From NCBI GenBank assembly GCA_050874585.1, contig JBNMKZ010000087.1:1-5769 (forward strand): 5,769 nucleotides of DNA, written 5' to 3'. The DNA is from UBA1067 sp050874585. GTDB lineage: Bacteria; Verrucomicrobiota; Kiritimatiellia; RFP12; UBA1067. The notes under the pieces were generated by a model. The model did no database searches. It saw nothing but the letters and a program-made list of their open reading frames with translations, and was not told the DNA's origin. Below, in pieces: positions 4,529 through 5,769 of the stretch (position 1 is its first letter; each line of letters starts with the position of its first letter). The translations under genes were made by a program, and so were the position numbers.

Positions 4529-5553
4529 ACAGGCGGGAATTCATCCTTGGCTCAACCGTCCTGGTCGGCACAGCGGCCCTTGGGAGCGACGAGAAGACGA
4601 CGGACGGTGGATTTGCGCCCGTGAGTTGGGCGGCGCGGGAGCGGAAGGACATCCCCGTCCTCCCGGCGGGGGCAAAGGGTGTCGAGGCTTTTGCCGCGGC
4701 CTGCGTCGGATGCGGGTTGTGCGCGGCGGTCTGTCCGTCGAAGTGCCTTCGGCCCTCCACTGACGGACGGCGGATGGGACGGGTTGAGCTCGACTATCGG
4801 CATGGCTGGTGCAAGCCGACGTGCGTGAGGTGCGGGGAGGTCTGCCCGACGGGGGCAATCGGGCGAATCGGCTTCGCCGCGAAGCGCACGACCCCTGTTG
4901 GGTGTGCCGTCTGGCGGCGGGACCTCTGCCTGCGGACGACCGAGGGCGTGAAGTGCCGCGCCTGCGAGAAGCACTGTCCCGTCTGGGCGATTACGCTTGT
5001 CGGGGGATATCCGGTGGTCGATCGGGCAAAGTGTGTGGGGTGCGGGGCCTGCGAGCACTACTGCCCCGTACGCCCGAGGGTGGCGATTTCCGTCGTCGGC
5101 TATGAGCGGCACCGCACCGTCCGTCCGCTTGATGAGTCGGACCTCGTGGCCGAAATGCGGACGATTCTCGCGGCGGGGAAGTCGTGCGTCGTCGCTCGTG
5201 ATGGGGTCATCGTCGCCACGCTTGAGGGACGGGGCGTGAAACCGCTCCTCAACCTTCTTGAGAAGGACAAGGGGAAGCTGGCGGGGGCGGTTGTGCTGGA
5301 TCGCGTCTGCGGACGGGCCTCGGCGGCGATTTGCGTCGTCGGCGGTGTGCGGAAGGTCCTCGCGCCGGTAATGAGCGTGGGGGCGAAGGCCCTCCTTGAG
5401 GGCCACGGGGTCGAGACGTCGGCACGGACGCTCGTTCCGGGCATCCAGAATCGTGACAGGACGGGCGGATGCCCGATGGACGCGGCAACGGAGGGTGCGG
5501 AAACACCGGAGGAAATCGTTGCGCGGTTGCGGCGGATGGTAAAGACAGATTGA
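4525..5553 (+). CDS. Tat-type NapG/MauM-like polyferredoxin fused to DUF1893
   Basis: This encodes 342 residues. The start overlaps the previous stop (ATGA at 4525-4528), with GGAGG 7 nt upstream. The N-terminus MNRREFILGSTVLVGTAALG has a twin-arginine pattern (Arg3-Arg4-x-Phe6) and a hydrophobic stretch, so Tat export or anchoring is likely. Four iron-sulfur motifs follow: C60, C63, C66, C70 (with C74 near); C96, C100, C103, C107; C135, C144, C147, C151; and C170, C173, C176, C180. This resembles NapG/MauM ferredoxins, which pair with NapH-like membrane proteins. Residues ~205-338 match DUF1893 (TM1506-like): GKSCVVARDGVIVATLEGRGVKPLL split over two strands and a helix, then VLDRVCGRASA, and finally the IQNRDRTGGCPMDAA motif. 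As I recall, DUF1893 has a deaminase-like fold. No (H/C)xE plus PCxxC zinc site is visible here, so deaminase activity is not supported. The role of the fusion is unknown. Confidence 0.92.
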   Translation: MNRREFILGSTVLVGTAALGSDEKTTDGGFAPVSWAARERKDIPVLPAGAKGVEAFAAACVGCGLCAAVCPSKCLRPSTDGRRMGRVELDYRHGWCKPTCVRCGEVCPTGAIGRIGFAAKRTTPVGCAVWRRDLCLRTTEGVKCRACEKHCPVWAITLVGGYPVVDRAKCVGCGACEHYCPVRPRVAISVVGYERHRTVRPLDESDLVAEMRTILAAGKSCVVARDGVIVATLEGRGVKPLLNLLEKDKGKLAGAVVLDRVCGRASAAICVVGGVRKVLAPVMSVGAKALLEGHGVETSARTLVPGIQNRDRTGGCPMDAATEGAETPEEIVARLRRMVKTD

Positions 5554-5652
5554 ATGCCACTGCAGGCGAGACCGTTGGCGGGGAATGCAGGAGCTCCAGC
5601 GCGGCGTTTCTGAAGGGATCGGGCTGACAGGCGCAAGAGAAAGGTGGGGGGA

Positions 5653-5744
5653 TGCGCAACCCAAGGGGTCTGACTTGCGCAACCTAACGGGTCTGGGATG
5701 CGCAACCCGAAGGGTCGAGGTTGCGCAACCTAAAGGGAAAGGAC
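5653..5744. repeat. Four 23-bp tandem repeats built on TGCGCAACC
   Basis: TGCGCAACC starts at 5653, 5676, 5699 and 5722, an exact 23-bp period. Each unit contains the palindrome TGCGCA and then an ACC(C/T)-nnn-GGG(T) inverted element, so two short dyads recur per unit. Units 1 and 3 share ATGCGCAACCC, and units 2 and 4 share TTGCGCAACCTAA, so there is also a 46-bp higher-order repeat. The array fades after 5744 near the end of the window. Units are contiguous without unique spacers, so this is not a CRISPR array. Confidence 0.88.
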
Positions 5745-5769
5745 TAAGGTGCTTTCATCAAAGGACTAA
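5738..5769. repeat. Direct repeat AAAGGACTAA at the window's end
   Basis: AAAGGACTAA occurs at 5738-5747 and again at 5760-5769, starts 22 bp apart. The second copy is the last ten bases of the window. It may be a degenerate continuation of the 23-bp array, or the point where an assembler could no longer resolve a repeat. Confidence 0.6.

Noticed and set aside
5554..5613. Short frame starting ATG right after the polyferredoxin stop
   Set aside because: It has 19 codons, no ribosome site and an Ala/Pro/Arg-rich translation. There is nothing to support a gene.
4552..5682. Long open frame on the minus strand over the polyferredoxin gene
   Set aside because: It is rich in Arg, Pro and Ala as expected for a shadow of a GC-rich gene, has no motif, and runs into the tandem repeat array.
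5653..5744. CRISPR array
   Set aside because: The 23-bp units are contiguous with no unique spacers between them, and no cas gene is nearby.

Overview
The window looks like a complete small contig, or a piece ending at two assembly-hostile sequences: a run of 21 C at the left end and a 23-bp tandem repeat array at the right end. All seven convincing genes lie on the + strand. The organism is a bacterium that uses Shine-Dalgarno sites (AGAAAGG, AAGGAA, GGAGG). It probably has two membranes, since it carries a lipoprotein signal and a Tat-type signal, and the abundance of iron-sulfur proteins suggests anaerobic life. GC-rich genes with degenerate short intergenic repeats (CRCGAAAG, CCGCAGAG types) recall Kiritimatiellota/Verrucomicrobiota-like anaerobes, but this placement is a guess from general impression, not from a marker gene.

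Left half (1-2262), moderate GC: four small genes in a row. They are a protein with a possible tubby/LURP-one-like fold (230-790), a small membrane-anchored or secreted protein (818-1177), a small lipoprotein resembling DUF4878 (1266-1664), and a YiiX-like permuted papain-fold hydrolase (1669-2262). Genes 1 and 2 are 27 nt apart and probably co-transcribed. Strong hairpins follow genes 2 and 3. The one after gene 3 is terminator-like, yet it lies inside the first codons of gene 4.

Middle (2263-2627): a 365-nt stretch without a convincing gene. It holds two tandem 22-bp units, each containing a palindrome, then short degenerate GAAAG and CAGAG repeats, then an intrinsic terminator whose T-tract runs into a perfect TATAAT box. 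That box probably drives the next operon.

Right half (2628-5553), mostly higher GC: a tight three-gene redox operon with ATGA overlaps at both junctions. It encodes a short NapH/YccM-like membrane protein with two CxxxCP motifs and one 4Fe-4S motif, an aldo/keto reductase with a C-terminal two-cluster ferredoxin domain, and a Tat-type NapG/MauM-like polyferredoxin fused to a DUF1893 domain. By analogy to NapGH, the membrane protein and the polyferredoxin may exchange electrons with quinones, with the aldo/keto reductase as a cytosolic partner. No terminal reductase is encoded here and the substrate is unknown.

Right end (5554-5769): no convincing gene. Four TGCGCAACC-containing units repeat with an exact 23-bp period and carry two near-identical 11-codon mini-ORFs.
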